From contig CP114482.1 in the NCBI GenBank assembly GCA_027186245.1, positions 23,145,209-23,209,208 of the forward strand: 64,000 bases of DNA, given 5' to 3'. The position numbers and the translations under genes are program-made. The notes beneath the pieces are model-generated. The model saw only the letters and a list, made by a program, of their open reading frames with translations, was not told where the DNA came from and did no database searches. This DNA is from Coriaria nepalensis. Lineage: Eukaryota > Streptophyta > Magnoliopsida > Cucurbitales > Coriariaceae. Each line of letters starts with the position of its first letter. Position 1 is the stretch's first letter. This document shows positions 23,876-37,680 of the stretch, piece after piece.

Positions 23876-25135
23876 GTTCGAAGTGATTTAGAATGATTTA
23901 CTGACTAAAAGAGGCGCAAAAATATGACTTTCAGGCTATAAAAATGCATACTTACCCTCAATAGATCAATTACAAGTTATGCATGAAAGTCGCGTTCTAA
24001 ATGCAAAAAGAGAATTGGTTCGAAGTGCCTTCGAACAATTTAATGATTGAAAAGACTGAGTCATATGCTTTTTAACGCTAAAATAATACATTGTTGTCTT
24101 CAATAGATTAATTACAAGTTATGTAAGAAAATAATGTTTGAAAGGCAAAAATAGAATTCGTTCGAATTAATTTAGAATGATTTAATGACTAGAAGAGACG
24201 CAATGACATGACTTTAAGGCTTAACAAATGCATTGTTGCCTTCAATAGATCAACTACAAGTTATGCACGAAAGTCATGTTTAAAGGCCGAATTTCGTTCG
24301 AAGAGATTTAGAATGATTTACTGACTAAAAGAGACGCAAAAATATGACTTTCAGGCTAAAAAAATGCATAGTTGCCATCAATAGATCAATTGCAAGTTAT
24401 GCATGAAAGTCGCGTTTTAAATGCAAAAGGAGAATTGGTTCGAAGTGCGTTCAAACAATTTAGTGATTGAAAAGACTGAGTGATATGCTTTTTAATGCTA
24501 AAATTATGTATTGTTGTCTTCAATAGATTAATTACAAGTTACGCCAGAAAATAATGTTTGAAGGGCAAAAATAGAATTCGTTCGAATTAATTTAGAATGA
24601 TTTAATGACTAGAAGAGACTCAATGACATGACTTTAAGGCTAAACAAATGCATTGTTGCCTTCAATAGAACAACTGCAAGTTATGCACGAAAGTCATGTT
24701 TAAAGGCCGAATTTCGTTCGAAGTGATTTAGAATGATTTACTGACTAAAAGAGACGCAAAAATATGACTTTCAGGCTAAAAAAATGCATAGTTGTCATCA
24801 ATAGATCAATTACAAGTTATGCATGAAAGTCACGTTCTGAATGCAAAAAGAGAATTGGTTCGAAGTGCCTTCAAACAATTTAATGATTGAAAAGCCAGAG
24901 TGATATGCTTTTTAATGCTAAAATAATGCATTGTTGTCTTCAATAGATTAATTACAAGTTATGTAAGAAAATAATGTTTGAAGGGCAAAAATAGAATTCG
25001 TTCGAATTAATTTAGAATGATTTAATGACTAGAAGAGACTCAGTGACATGACTTTAAGGCTAAACAAATGCATTCTTGCCTATAATAGATCAACTGCAAG
25101 TTATGCACGAAAGTCATGTTCGAATGCCGATGTTC
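23876..25135 (+). repeat. Three 420-bp units embedded in the 418-bp domain
   Basis: Units 23876, 24296 and 24716 start with GTTCGAAG or close variants, keep CATAGTTGCC or a variant and have the CCTTCAATAG form of C, unlike their flanks. The first one shares the rare marks AAATTCAATTTTAAAGG (just upstream) and TTTCAGGCTATAAAAATGC with the unit at 18850, 5026 bp (12 units) away. This indicates copying from domain 2b, or a survivor of an older state. Confidence 0.8.
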
Positions 25136-25909
25136 ATACGAAGTGATTTAGAATGATTTACTGACTAAAAGAGACGCAAAAATATGACTTCAACGCTAAA
25201 AAATCCATGGTGCCATCAATAGATCAATTGCAAATTATGCACGAAAGTCGCGTTTTAATTGCAAAAAGAGAATTGGTTCGGAGTGCCTTCAAACAATTTA
25301 ATGATTGAAAAGACTGAGTGATATGCTTTTTAATGCTAAAATAATGCATTGTTGTCTTGAATAGATTAATTACAAGTTATGTAAGAAAAAAATGTTTGAA
25401 GGGCAAAAATAGAATTCGTTTGAATTAATTTAGAATGATTTAATAACTAGAAGAGACTCAGTGACATGACTTTAATGCTAAACAAATGCGTTCTTGCCTA
25501 TAATAGATCAACTGCAAGTTATGCACGAAAGTCATGTTCGAATGCCGAATTTCATACGAAGTGATTTAGAATGATTTACTGACTAAAAGAGACGCAAAAA
25601 TATGAATTCAACGCTAAAAAATGCATGGTGCCATCAATAGATCAATTGCAAGTTATACACGAAAGTCGCGTTTTAATTGCAAAAAGAGAACTGGTTCGAA
25701 GTGCCTTCAAACAATTTAATGATTGAAAAGACTGAGTCATATGCTTTTTAATGCTAAAATAATGCATTGTTGTCTTCAATAGATTAATTACAAGTTATGT
25801 AAGAAAATAATGTTTGAAGGGCGAAAATAGAATTCGTTCGAATTAATTCTGAATGATTTAATGACTAGAAGAGACTCAGTGACATGACTTTAAGGCTAAA
25901 CAAATGCAT

Positions 25910-25930
25910 TCCTGCCTATAGATCAACTGC
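25910..25930 (+). repeat. 3-bp deletion in C, shared by two distant units
   Basis: CCTGCCTATAATAGATC is shortened to CCTGCCTATAGATC at 25920/25921, making that unit 415 bp. The same deletion is at about 31769. Both lie in the unit just outside an edge of the 1254-bp array, so the array seems to have expanded between two copies of one ancestral flank. Confidence 0.85.
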
Positions 25931-26386
25931 AAGTTATGCACGAAAGTCATGTTCGAATGCCGAATTTCATACGAAGTGATTTAGAATGATTTACTGACTA
26001 AAAGAGATGCAAAAATATGACTTCAACGCTAAAAAATGCATGGTGCCATCAATAGATCAATTGCAAGTTATACACGAAAGTCGCGTTTTAATTGCAAAAA
26101 GAGAACTGGTTCGAAGTGCCTTCAAACAATTTAATGATTGAAAAGCTTGAGTGATATGCTTTTTAATTCTAAAATAATGCATTGTTGTCTTGAATAGATT
26201 AATTACAAGTTATGTAAGAAAAAAATGTTTGAAGGGCAAAAATAGAATTCGTTCGAATTAATTTAGAATGATTTAATAACTAGAAGAGACTCAGTGACAT
26301 GACTTTAAGGCTAAACAAATGCGTTCTTGCCTATAATAGATCAACTGCAAGTTATGCACGAAAGTCATGTTCGAATGCCGAATTTC

Positions 26387-29300
26387 ATACGAAGTGATTT
26401 AGAATGATTTACTGACTAAAAGAGACGCAAAAATATGAATTCAACGCTAAAAAATGCATGGTGCCATCAATAGATCAATTGCAAGTTATACACGAAAGTC
26501 GCGTTTTAATTGCAAAAAGAGAACTGGTTCGAAGTGCCTTCAAACAATTTAATGATTGAAAAGACTGAGTCATATGCTTTTTAATGCTAAAATAATGCAT
26601 TGTTGTCTTCAATAGATTAATTACGAGTTATGTAAGAAAATAATGTTTGAAGGGCGAAAATAGAATTCGTTCGAATTAATTCAGAATAATTTAATGACTA
26701 GAAGAGACTCAGTGACATGACTTTAAGGCTAAACAAATGCATTCCTGCCTATAATAGATCAACTGCAAGTTATGCACGAAAGTCATGTTCGAATGCCGAA
26801 TTTCATACGAAGTGATTTAGAATGATTTACTGACTAAAAGAGACGCAAAAATATGACTTCAACGCTAAAAAATGCATGGTGCCATCAATTGATCAATTGC
26901 AAGTTATGCACGAAAGTCGCATTTTAATTGCAAAAAGGGAATTGGTTCGAAGTGCCTTCAAACAATTTAATGATTGAAAAGACTGAGTGATAAGCTTTTT
27001 AATGCTAAAATAATGCATTGTTGTCTTGAATAGATTAATTACAAGTTATGTAAGAAAAAAATGTTTGAAGGGCAAAAATAGAATTCGTTCGAATTAATTT
27101 AGAATGATTTAATAACTAGAAGAGACTCAGTGACATGACTTTAAGGCTAAACAAATGCGTTCTTGCCTATAATAGATCAACTGCAAGTTATGCACGAAAG
27201 TCATGTTCGAATGCCGAATTTCATACGAAGTGATTTAGAATGATTTACTGACTAAAAGAGACGCAAAAATATGACTTCAACGCTAAAAAATGCATGGTGC
27301 CATCAATAGATCAATTGCAAGTTATACACGAAAGTCGCGTTTTAATTGCAAAAAGAGAACTGGTTCGAAGTGCCTTCAAACAATTTAATGATTGAAAAGC
27401 CTGAGTGATATGCTTTTTAATGCTAAAATAATGCATTGTTGTCTTGAATAGATTAATTACAAGTTATGTAAGAAAAAAATGTTTGAAGGGCAAAAATAGA
27501 ATTCGTTCGAATTAATTTAGAATGATTTAATAACTAGAAGAGACTCAGTGACATGACTTTAAGGCTAAACAAATGCGTTCTTGCCTATAATAGATCAACT
27601 GCAAGTTATGCACGAAAGTCATGTTCGAATGCCGAATTTCATACGAAGTGATTTAGAATGATTTACTGACTAAAAGAGACGCAATAATATGAATTCAACG
27701 CTAAAAAATGCATGGTGCCATCAATAGATCAATTGCAAGTTATACACGAAAGTCGCGTTTTAATTGCAAAAAGAGAACTGGTTCGAAGTGCCTTCAAACA
27801 ATTTAATGATTGAAAAGACTGAGTCATATGCTTTTTAATGCTAAAATAATGCATTGTTGTCTTCAATAGATTAATTACGAGTTATGTAAGAAAATAATGT
27901 TTGAAGGGCGAAAATAGAATTCGTTCGAATTAATTCAGAATAATTTAATGACTAGAAGAGACTCAGTGACATGACTTTAAGGCTAAACAAATGCATTCCT
28001 GCCTATAATAGATCAACTGCAAGTTATGCACGAAAGTCATGTTCGAATGCCGAATTTCATACGAAGTGATTTAGAATGATTTACTGACTAAAAGAGACGC
28101 AAAAATATGACTTCAACGCTAAAAAATGCATGGTGCCATCAATTGATCAATTGCAAGTTATGCACGAAAGTCGCATTTTAATTGCAAAAAGGGAATTGGT
28201 TCGAAGTGCCTTCAAACAATTTAATGATTGAAAAGACTGAGTGATAAGCTTTTTAATGCTAAAATAATGCATTGTTGTCTTGAATAGATTAATTACAAGT
28301 TATGTAAGAAAAAAATGTTTGAAGGGCAAAAATAGAATTCGTTCGAATTAATTTAGAATGATTTAATAACTAGAAGAGACTCAGTGACATGACTTTAAGG
28401 CTAAACAAATGCGTTCTTGCCTATAATAGATCAACTGCAAGTTATGCACGAAAGTCATGTTCGAATGCCGAATTTCATACGAAGTGATTTAGAATGATTT
28501 ACTGACTAAAAGAGACGCAAAAATATGACTTCAACGCTAAAAAATGCATGGTGCCATCAATAGATCAATTGCAAGTTATACACGAAAGTCGCGTTTTAAT
28601 TGCAAAAAGAGAACTGGTTCGAAGTGCCTTCAAACAATTTAATGATTGAAAAGCCTGAGTGATATGCTTTTTAATGCTAAAATAATGCATTGTTGTCTTG
28701 AATAGATTAATTACAAGTTATGTAAGAAAAAAATGTTTGAAGGGCAAAAATAGAATTCGTTCGAATTAATTTAGAATGATTTAATAACTAGAAGAGACTC
28801 AGTGACATGACTTTAAGGCTAAACAAATGCGTTCTTGCCTATAATAGATCAACTGCAAGTTATGCACGAAAGTCATGTTCGAATGCCGAATTTCATACGA
28901 AGTGATTTAGAATGATTTACTGACTAAAAGAGACGCAAAAATATGAATTCAACGCTAAAAAATGCATGGTGCCATCAATAGATCAATTGCAAGTTATACA
29001 CGAAAGTCGCGTTTTAATTGCAAAAAGAGAACTGGTTCGAAGTGCCTTCAAACAATTTAATGATTGAAAAGACTGAGTCATATGCTTTTTAATGCTAAAA
29101 TAATGCATTGTTGTCTTCAATAGATTAATTACGAGTTATGTAAGAAAATAATGTTTGAAGGGCGAAAATAGAATTCGTTCGAATTAATTCAGAATAATTT
29201 AATGACTAGAAGAGACTCAGTGACATGACTTTAAGGCTAAACAAATGCATTCCTGCCTATAATAGATCAACTGCAAGTTATGCACGAAAGTCATGTTCGA

Positions 29301-31402
29301 ATGCCGAATTTCATACGAAGTGATTTAGAATGATTTACTGACTAAAAGAGACGCAAAAATATGACTTCAACGCTAAAAAATGCATGGTGCCATCAATTGA
29401 TCAATTGCAAGTTATGCACGAAAGTCGCATTTTAATTGCAAAAAGGGAATTGGTTCGAAGTGCCTTCAAACAATTTAATGATTGAAAAGACTGAGTGATA
29501 AGCTTTTTAATGCTAAAATAATGCATTGTTGTCTTGAATAGATTAATTACAAGTTATGTAAGAAAAAAATGTTTGAAGGGCAAAAATAGAATTCGTTCGA
29601 ATTAATTTAGAATGATTTAATAACTAGAAGAGACTCAGTGACATGACTTTAAGGCTAAACAAATGCGTTCTTGCCTATAATAGATCAACTGCAAGTTATG
29701 CACGAAAGTCATGTTCGAATGCCGAATTTCATACGAAGTGATTTAGAATGATTTACTGACTAAAAGAGACGCAAAAATATGACTTCAACGCTAAAAAATG
29801 CATGGTGCCATCAATAGATCAATTGCAAGTTATACACGAAAGTCGCGTTTTAATTGCAAAAAGAGAACTGGTTCGAAGTGCCTTCAAACAATTTAATGAT
29901 TGAAAAGCCTGAGTGATATGCTTTTTAATGCTAAAATAATGCATTGTTGTCTTGAATAGATTAATTACAAGTTATGTAAGAAAAAAATGTTTGAAGGGCA
30001 AAAATAGAATTCGTTCGAATTAATTTAGAATGATTTAATAACTAGAAGAGACTCAGTGACATGACTTTAAGGCTAAACAAATGCGTTCTTGCCTATAATA
30101 GATCAACTGCAAGTTATGCACGAAAGTCATGTTCGAATGCCGAATTTCATACGAAGTGATTTAGAATGATTTACTGACTAAAAGAGACGCAATAATATGA
30201 ATTCAACGCTAAAAAATGCATGGTGCCATCAATAGATCAATTGCAAGTTATACACGAAAGTCGCGTTTTAATTGCAAAAAGAGAACTGGTTCGAAGTGCC
30301 TTCAAACAATTTAATGATTGAAAAGACTGAGTCATATGCTTTTTAATGCTAAAATAATGCATTGTTGTCTTCAATAGATTAATTACGAGTTATGTAAGAA
30401 AATAATGTTTGAAGGGCGAAAATAGAATTCGTTCGAATTAATTCAGAATAATTTAATGACTAGAAGAGACTCAGTGACATGACTTTAAGGCTAAACAAAT
30501 GCATTCCTGCCTATAATAGATCAACTGCAAGTTATGCACGAAAGTCATGTTCGAATGCCGAATTTCATACGAAGTGATTTAGAATGATTTACTGACTAAA
30601 AGAGACGCAAAAATATGACTTCAACGCTAAAAAATGCATGGTGCCATCAATTGATCAATTGCAAGTTATGCACGAAAGTCGCATTTTAATTGCAAAAAGG
30701 GAATTGGTTCGAAGTGCCTTCAAACAATTTAATGATTGAAAAGACTGAGTGATAAGCTTTTTAATGCTAAAATAATGCATTGTTGTCTTGAATAGATTAA
30801 TTACAAGTTATGTAAGAAAAAAATGTTTGAAGGGCAAAAATAGAATTCGTTCGAATTAATTTAGAATGATTTAATAACTAGAAGAGACTCAGTGACATGA
30901 CTTTAAGGCTAAACAAATGCGTTCTTGCCTATAATAGATCAACTGCAAGTTATGCACGAAAGTCATGTTCGAATGCCGAATTTCATACGAAGTGATTTAG
31001 AATGATTTACTGACTAAAAGAGACGCAAAAATATGACTTCAACGCTAAAAAATGCATGGTGCCATCAATAGATCAATTGCAAGTTATACACGAAAGTCGC
31101 GTTTTAATTGCAAAAAGAGAACTGGTTCGAAGTGCCTTCAAACAATTTAATGATTGAAAAGCCTGAGTGATATGCTTTTTAATGCTAAAATAATGCATTG
31201 TTGTCTTGAATAGATTAATTACAAGTTATGTAAGAAAAAAATGTTTGAAGGGCAAAAATAGAATTCGTTCGAATTAATTTAGAATGATTTAATAACTAGA
31301 AGAGACTCAGTGACATGACTTTAAGGCTAAACAAATGCGTTCTTGCCTATAATAGATCAACTGCAAGTTATGCACGAAAGTCATGTTCGAATGCCGAATT
31401 TC
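26387..31402 (+). repeat. 1254-bp super-repeat (three units), four copies, organised as two 2508-bp copies
   Basis: Starts are Z 26387, X 26805, Y 27223; then 27641/28059/28477; 28895/29313/29731; 30149/30567/30985. Exact 1254-bp spacing is shown by an extra EcoRI site in Z (GAATTC at 26437, 27691, 28945, 30199, and again at 31453 in the unit after the array), a HindIII site in X (GATAAGCTTTTT near 26993, 28247, 29501, 30755), a palindrome in X, and ATTACGAGTTATG in B of Z. Z alternates between GCAAAAATATGAATTC (26387, 28895) and GCAATAATATGAATTC (27641, 30149), so a pair of 1254-bp copies was itself doubled. The copies I compared base by base (the Z units at 26387 and 28895) look identical. 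Confidence 0.9.
26886..26899. repeat. 14-bp perfect palindrome in monomer A variant X (first of four)
   Basis: CAATTGATCAATTG is its own reverse complement. It arises from one A-to-T change in the usual CAATAGATCAATTG. It recurs at 28140-28153, 29394-29407 and 30648-30661, once per 1254-bp copy, and a shorter form (AATTGATCAATT) occurs near 20614 in domain 2b. It is a good marker of the super-repeat. A binding function is not supported by the sequence alone. Confidence 0.93.
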
Positions 31403-31759
31403 ATACGAAGTGATTTAGAATGATTTACTGACTAAAAGAGACGCAAAAATATGAATTCAACGCTAAAAAATGCATGGTGCCATCAATAGATCAATTGCAA
31501 GTTATACACGAAAGTCGCGTTTTAATTGCAAAAAGAGAACTGGTTCGAAGTGCCTTCAAACAATTTAATGATTGAAAAGACTGAGTCATATGCTTTTTAA
31601 TGCTAAAATAATGCATTGTTGTCTTCAATAGATTAATTACAAGTTATGTAAGAAAATAATGTTTGAAGGGCGAAAATAGAATTCGTTCGAATTAATTCAG
31701 AATGATTTAATGACTAGAAGAGACTCAGTGACATGACTTTAAGGCTAAACAAATGCATT

Positions 31760-31780
31760 CCTGCCTATAGATCAACTACA
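31760..31780 (+). repeat. Second copy of the 3-bp deletion in C
   Basis: CTGCCTATAGATC replaces CTGCCTATAATAGATC, giving a 415-bp unit from 31403 to 31817. It matches the deletion at 25920, 14 units upstream. Here the next bases read AACTACAAG instead of AACTGCAAG, so the two flanks have diverged slightly. Confidence 0.85.
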
Positions 31781-34700
31781 AGTTATGCACGAAAGTCATG
31801 TTCGAATGCCGAATTTCATACGAAGTGATTTAGAATGATTTACTGACTAAAAGAGACGCAAAAATATGACTTCAACGCTAAAAAATGCATGGTGCCATCA
31901 ATAGATCAATTGCAAGTTATGCACGAAAGTCGCGTTTTAATTGCAAAAAGAGAACTGGTTCGAAGTGCCTTCAAACAATTTAATGATTGAAAAGACTGAG
32001 TCATATGCTTTTTAATGCTAAAATAATGCATTGTTGTCTTCAATAGATTAATTACAAGTTATGTAAGAAAAAAATGTTTGAAGGGCAAAAATAGAATTCG
32101 TTCGAATTAATTTAGAATGATTTAATAACTAGAAGAGACTCAGTGACATGACTTTAAGGCTAAACAAATGCGTTCTTGCCTATAATAGATCAACTGCAAG
32201 TTATGCACGAAAGTCATGTTCGAATGCCGAATTTCATACGAAGTGATTTAGAATGATTTACTGACTAAAAGAGACGCAAAAATATGACTTCAACGCTAAA
32301 AAATGCATGGTGCCATCAATAGATCAATTGCAAGTTATACACGAAAGTCGCGTTTTAATTGCAAAAAGAGAACTGGTTCGAAGTGCCTTCAAACAATTTA
32401 AAGATTGAAAAGCCTGAGTGATATGCTTTTTAATGCTAAAATAATGCATTGTTGGCTTGAATAGATTAATTACAAGTTATGTAAGAAAAAAATGTTTGAA
32501 GGGCGAAAATAGAATTCGTTCGAATTAATTTAGAATGATTTAATGACTAGAAGAGACTCAATGACATGACTTTAAGGCTAAACAAATGCATTGTTCCCTT
32601 GAATAGATCAACTGCAAGTTACGCACGAAATTCATGTTTAAAGGCCGAATTTCGTTCGAAGTGATTTAGAATGATTTACTGACTAAAAGAGACGCAAAAA
32701 TATGACTTTAAGGGTAAAAAAATGCATAGTTGCCATCAACAGATCAATTACAAGTTATGCATGGAAGTCGCGTTCTAAATGCAAAAGGAGAATTGGTTCG
32801 GAGTACCTTCAAACAATTTAATGATTGAAAAGACTGAGTGATATGCTTTTTAATGCTAAAATAATGCATTGTTGTCTTGAATAGATTAATTACAAGTTAT
32901 GTAAGAAAATAATGTTTGAAGGGCGAAAATAGAATTCGTTCAAATTAATTTAGAATGATTTAATGACTAGAAGAGACTCAATGACATGACTTTAAGGCTA
33001 AACAAATGCATTGTTGCGTTCAGTAGATCAACTGCAAGTTACGCACGAAAGTCATGTTTAAAGGCCGAATGTCGTTTGAAGTGATTTAGAATGATTTACT
33101 GACTAAAAGAGACGCAAAAATATGACTTCAACGCCAAAAAATGCATAGTTGCCATCAATAGATCAATTGCAAGTTATGCATGAAAGTCGCGTTTTAAATG
33201 CAAAAGGAGAATTGGTTCGAAGTGCGTTCAAATAATTTAATGATTGAAAAGACTGAGTGATATGCTTTTTAATGCAAAAATTATGCATTATTGTATTAAA
33301 TAGATTAATTACAAGTTACGTAAGAAAATAATGTTTGAAGGGCAAAAATAGAATTCGTTCGAATTAATTTAGAATGATTTAATGACTAGAAGAGACTCAA
33401 TGACATGATTTTAAGGCTCAACAAATGCATTGTTGCCTTCAATAGATCAACTGCAAGTTACGCACGAACGTCTTGTTTAAAGGTCGAATTTCGTTCGAAG
33501 TGATTTAGAGTGATTTACTGACAAAAAGTGACGCAAAAATATGACTTTCAGGCTAAAAAAATGCATAGTTATCATCAATAGATCAATTACAAGTTATGCA
33601 TGAAAGTCACGTTCTAAATGCAAAAAGAGAATTTTTTCGAAGTGCCTTCAAACAATTTAATGATTGAAAAGACTGAGTGATATGCTTTTTAATGCTAAAA
33701 TAATGCATTGTTGTCTTGAATAGATTAATTACAAGTTATGTAAGAAAATAATGTTTGAAGGGCGAAAATAGAATTCGTTCGAATTAATTTAGAATGATTT
33801 AATGACTAGAAGAGACTCAATGACATGACTTTAAGGCTAAACAAATGCATTGTTGCCTTCAATAGATCAACTGCAAGTTACGCACGAAATTCATGTTTAA
33901 AGGCCGAATTTCGTTCGAAGTGATTTAGAATGATTTACTGACAAAAAGAGACGCAAAAATATGACTTTAAGGCTAAAAAAATGCATAGTTGCCATCAATA
34001 GATCAATTACAAGTTATGCATGAAAGTCGCGTTCTAAATGCAAAAAGAGAATTGGTTCGGAGTGCCTTCAAACAATTTAATCATTGAAAAGACTGAGTCA
34101 TATGCTTTTTAACGCTAAAATTATGCATTGTTGTCTTCAATACATTAATTACAAGTTATGTAAGAAAATAATGTTTGAAGGGCAAAAATAGAATTCGTTC
34201 GAATTCATTTAGAATGATTTAATAACTAGAAGAGACTCAGTGACATGACTTTAAGGCTAAACAAATGCATTCTTGCCTATAATAGATCAACTGCAAGTTA
34301 CGCACGAAAGTCATGTTTAAAGGCCGAATTTTGTTCGAAGTGATTTAGAATGATTTACTGACTAAAAGAGACGCAAAAATATGGCTTCAACGCTAAAAAA
34401 TGCATAGTTGCCATCAATAGATCAATTGCAAGTTACGCAAGAAAGTCGCGTTTTAAATGCAAAAGAAGAATTGGTTCGAAGTGCGTTGAAATAATTTAAT
34501 GATTGAAAAGACTGAGTGATATGCTTTTTAATGCTAAAATTATGCATTGTTGTATTCAATAGATTAATTACAAGTTACGTAAGAAAATAATGTTTGAAGG
34601 GCAAAAAGAGAATTCGTTCGAATTAATTTAGAATGATTTAATAACTAGAAGAGACTCAGTGACATGACTTTAAGGCTAAACAAATGCATTCTTGCCTATA

Positions 34701-35171
34701 ATAGATCAACTGCAAGTTACGCACGAAAGTCATGTTTAAAGGCCGAATTTTGGTCGAAGTGATTTAGAATGATTTACTGACTAAAAGAGACGCAAAAATA
34801 TGACTTTAAGGCTAAAAAAATGCATAGTTGTCATCAATAGATCAATTACAAGTTATGCATGAAAGTCACGTTCTAAATGCAAAAAGAGAATTTTTTCGAA
34901 GTGCCTTCAAACAATTTAATGATTGAAAAGACTGAGTGATATGCTTTTTAACGCTAAAATAACGCATTGTTGTGTTGAATAGATTAATTACAAGTTATGT
35001 AAGAAAATAATGTTTGAAGGGCAAAAAGAGAATTCGTTCGAATTAATTTAGAATGATTTAATAACTAGAAGAGACTCAGTGACATGACTTTAAGGCTAAA
35101 CAAATGCATTCTTGCCTATAATAGATCAACTGCAAGTTACGCACGAAAGTCATGTTTAAAGGCCGAATTTT

Positions 35172-36000
35172 GGTCGAAGTGATTTAGAATGATTTACTGA
35201 CTAAAAGAGACGCAAAAATATGACTTTAAGGCTAAAAAAATGCATAGTTGTCATCAATAGATCAATTACAAGTTATGCATGAAAGTCACGTTCTAAATGC
35301 AAAAAGGGAATTGGTTCGAGGTGCCTTCAAACAATTTAATGATTGAAAAGACTGAGTGATATGCTTTTTAACGCTAAAATAATACATTGTTGTCTTTAAT
35401 AGATTAATTACAAGTTACGTAAGAAAATAATGTTTGAAGGGCAAAAATAGAATTCGTTCGAATTAATTTAGAATGATTTAATGACTAGAAGAGACTCAAT
35501 GACATGAATTTAAGGCTAAACAAATGCATTGTTGCCTTCAATAGATCAACTGCAAGTTACACACGAAAGTCATGTTTAAAGGTCGAATTTCGTTCGAAGT
35601 GATTTAGAATGATTTAGTGCGCAAAAGTATGACTTTCAGGCTAAGAAAATGCATAGTTGTCATCAGAAGATCAATTACAAGTTATGCATGAAAGTCACGT
35701 TCTAAATGCAAAAAGAGAATTGGTTCGAAGTGCGTTCAAATAATTTAATGATTGAAAAGGCTGAGTGATATGCTTTTTAATGCTAAAATTATGCATTGTT
35801 GTATTCAATAGATTAATTACAAGTTACGTAAGAAAATAATGTTTGAAGGGCAAAAATATAATTCGTTCGAATTAATTTAGAATGATATAATGACTAGAAG
35901 AGACTCAATGACATGACTTTAAGGCTAAACAAATGCATTGTTGCCTTCAATAGATCAACAGCAAGTTACGCACGAAATTCATCTTTAAAGGCCGAATTTT
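35172..36000 (+). repeat. Copy 1 of an 829-bp duplication with a private 11-bp deletion (offset 5447 bp)
   Basis: Units 35172 and 35592 match 40619 and 41039. Shared marks are GGTCGAAG at the start, AAAGGGAATTGG with TTCGAGGTGCC, GACATGAATTTAAGG in C, TTACACACGAAAG, then GATTTAGTGCGCAAAA (11 bp missing, break near 35619), GGCTAAGAAAATGC and CATCAGAAGATC. The unit at 41448 reads GATTTAGTGACAAAAAGTGACGC, which suggests the deletion arose between its short direct GTGA repeats. Confidence 0.88.
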
Positions 36001-37680
36001 GTTCGAAGTGATTTAGAATGATTTACTGACTAAAAGAGACGCAAAAATATGACTTTAAGGCTAAAAAAATGCATAGTTGCCATCAATAGATCAATTACAA
36101 GTTATGCATGGAAGTCGCGTTCTAAATGCAAAAGGAGAATTGGTTCGGAGTACCTTCAAACAATTTAATGATTGAAAAGACTGAGTGATATGCTTTTTAA
36201 AGCTAAAATTATGCATTGTTGTCTTCACTACATTAATTACAAGTTATGTAAGAAAATAATGTTTGAAGGGCAAAAATAGAATTCGTTCGAATTAATTTAG
36301 AATGATTTAATAACTAGAAGAGACTCAGTGACATGACTTTAAGGCTAAACAAATGCATTCTTGCTTATAATAGATCAACTGCAAGTTACGCACGAAAGTC
36401 ATGTTTAAAGGCCGAATTTTGTTCGAAGTGATTTAGAATGATTTACTGACTAAAAGAGACGCAAAAATATGACTTTAAGGCTAAAAAAATGCATAGTTGG
36501 CATCAATAGATCAATTACAAGTTATGCATGAAAGTCGCGTTCTAAATGCAAAAAGAGAATTGATTCGAAGTGCCTTCAAACAATTTGATGATTGAAAAGA
36601 CTGAGTCATATGCTTTTTAATGCTAAAATAATGCGTTGTTGTCTTCAATAGATTAATTACAAGTTATGTAAGAAAATAATGTTTGAAGGGCGAAAATAGA
36701 ATTCGTTCGAATTAATTTAGAATGATTTAATGACTAGAAGAGACTCAATGACATGACTTTAAGGCTTAACAAATGCAATGTTGCCTTCAATATATCAACT
36801 GCAAGTTACGCACGAAATTCATGTTTAAAGGCCGAATTTCGTTCGAAGTGATTTAGAATGATTTACTGACTAAAAGAGATGCAAAAATATGACCTTCAGG
36901 CTAAAAAAATGCATAGTTGCCCTCAATAGATCAATTACAAGTTATGCATGAAAGTCCCGTTTTAATTGCAAAAAGAGAACTGGTTCGAAGTGCCTTCAAA
37001 CAATTTAATGATTGAAAAGACTGAGTCATATGCTTTTTAATGCTAAAATAATGCATTGTTGTCTTCAATAGATTAATTACAAGTTATGTAACAAAATAAT
37101 GTTTGAAGGGCGAAAATAGAATTCGTTCGAATTAATTTAGAATGATTTAATGACTAGAAGAGACTCATTGACATGACTTTAAGGCTTAACAAATGCAATG
37201 TTGCCTTCAATAGATCAACTGCAAGTTACGCACGAAATTCATGTTTAAAGGCCGAATTTCGTTCGAAGTGATTTAGAATGATTTACTGACTAAAAGAGAC
37301 GCAAAAATATGACCTTCAGGCTAAAAAAATGCATAGTTGCCCTCAATAGATCAATTACAAGTTGTGCATGAAAGTCGCGTTTTAATTGCAAAAAGAGAAT
37401 TGATTCGAAGTGCCTTCAAACAATTTAATGATTGAAAAGACTTAGTCATATGCTTTTTAATGCTAAAATAATGCATTGTTGTCTTCAATAGATTAATTAC
37501 AAGTTATGTAAGAAAATAATGTTTGAAGGGAAAAAATAGAATTCGTTCGAATTAATTTAGAATGATTTAATGACTAGAAGAGACTCAATGACATAACTTT
37601 AAGGCTAAACAAATGCATTGTTGCCTCCAATAGATCAACTGCAAGTTACGCACGAAATTCATGTTTAAAGGCCGAATTTC

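Larger units (their letters stand above)
20950..32653 (+). repeat. Domain 3: 418-bp subfamily (ATACGAAG / CATGGTGCC)
   Basis: Unit starts are 20950, 21368, 21786, 22204, 22622, 23040, 23458, then 420-bp units at 23876, 24296 and 24716, then 25136, 25554, 25969, 26387, 26805, 27223, 27641, 28059, 28477, 28895, 29313, 29731, 30149, 30567, 30985, 31403, 31818 and 32236. Marks are TTCATACGAAGTG at the A start, ATGCATGGTGCC inside A (two bases shorter, giving 418), TTTTAATTGCAAAAAGAGAAC at the A end, and CCTATAATAGATC with TTCGAATGCC in C. Confidence 0.88.
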
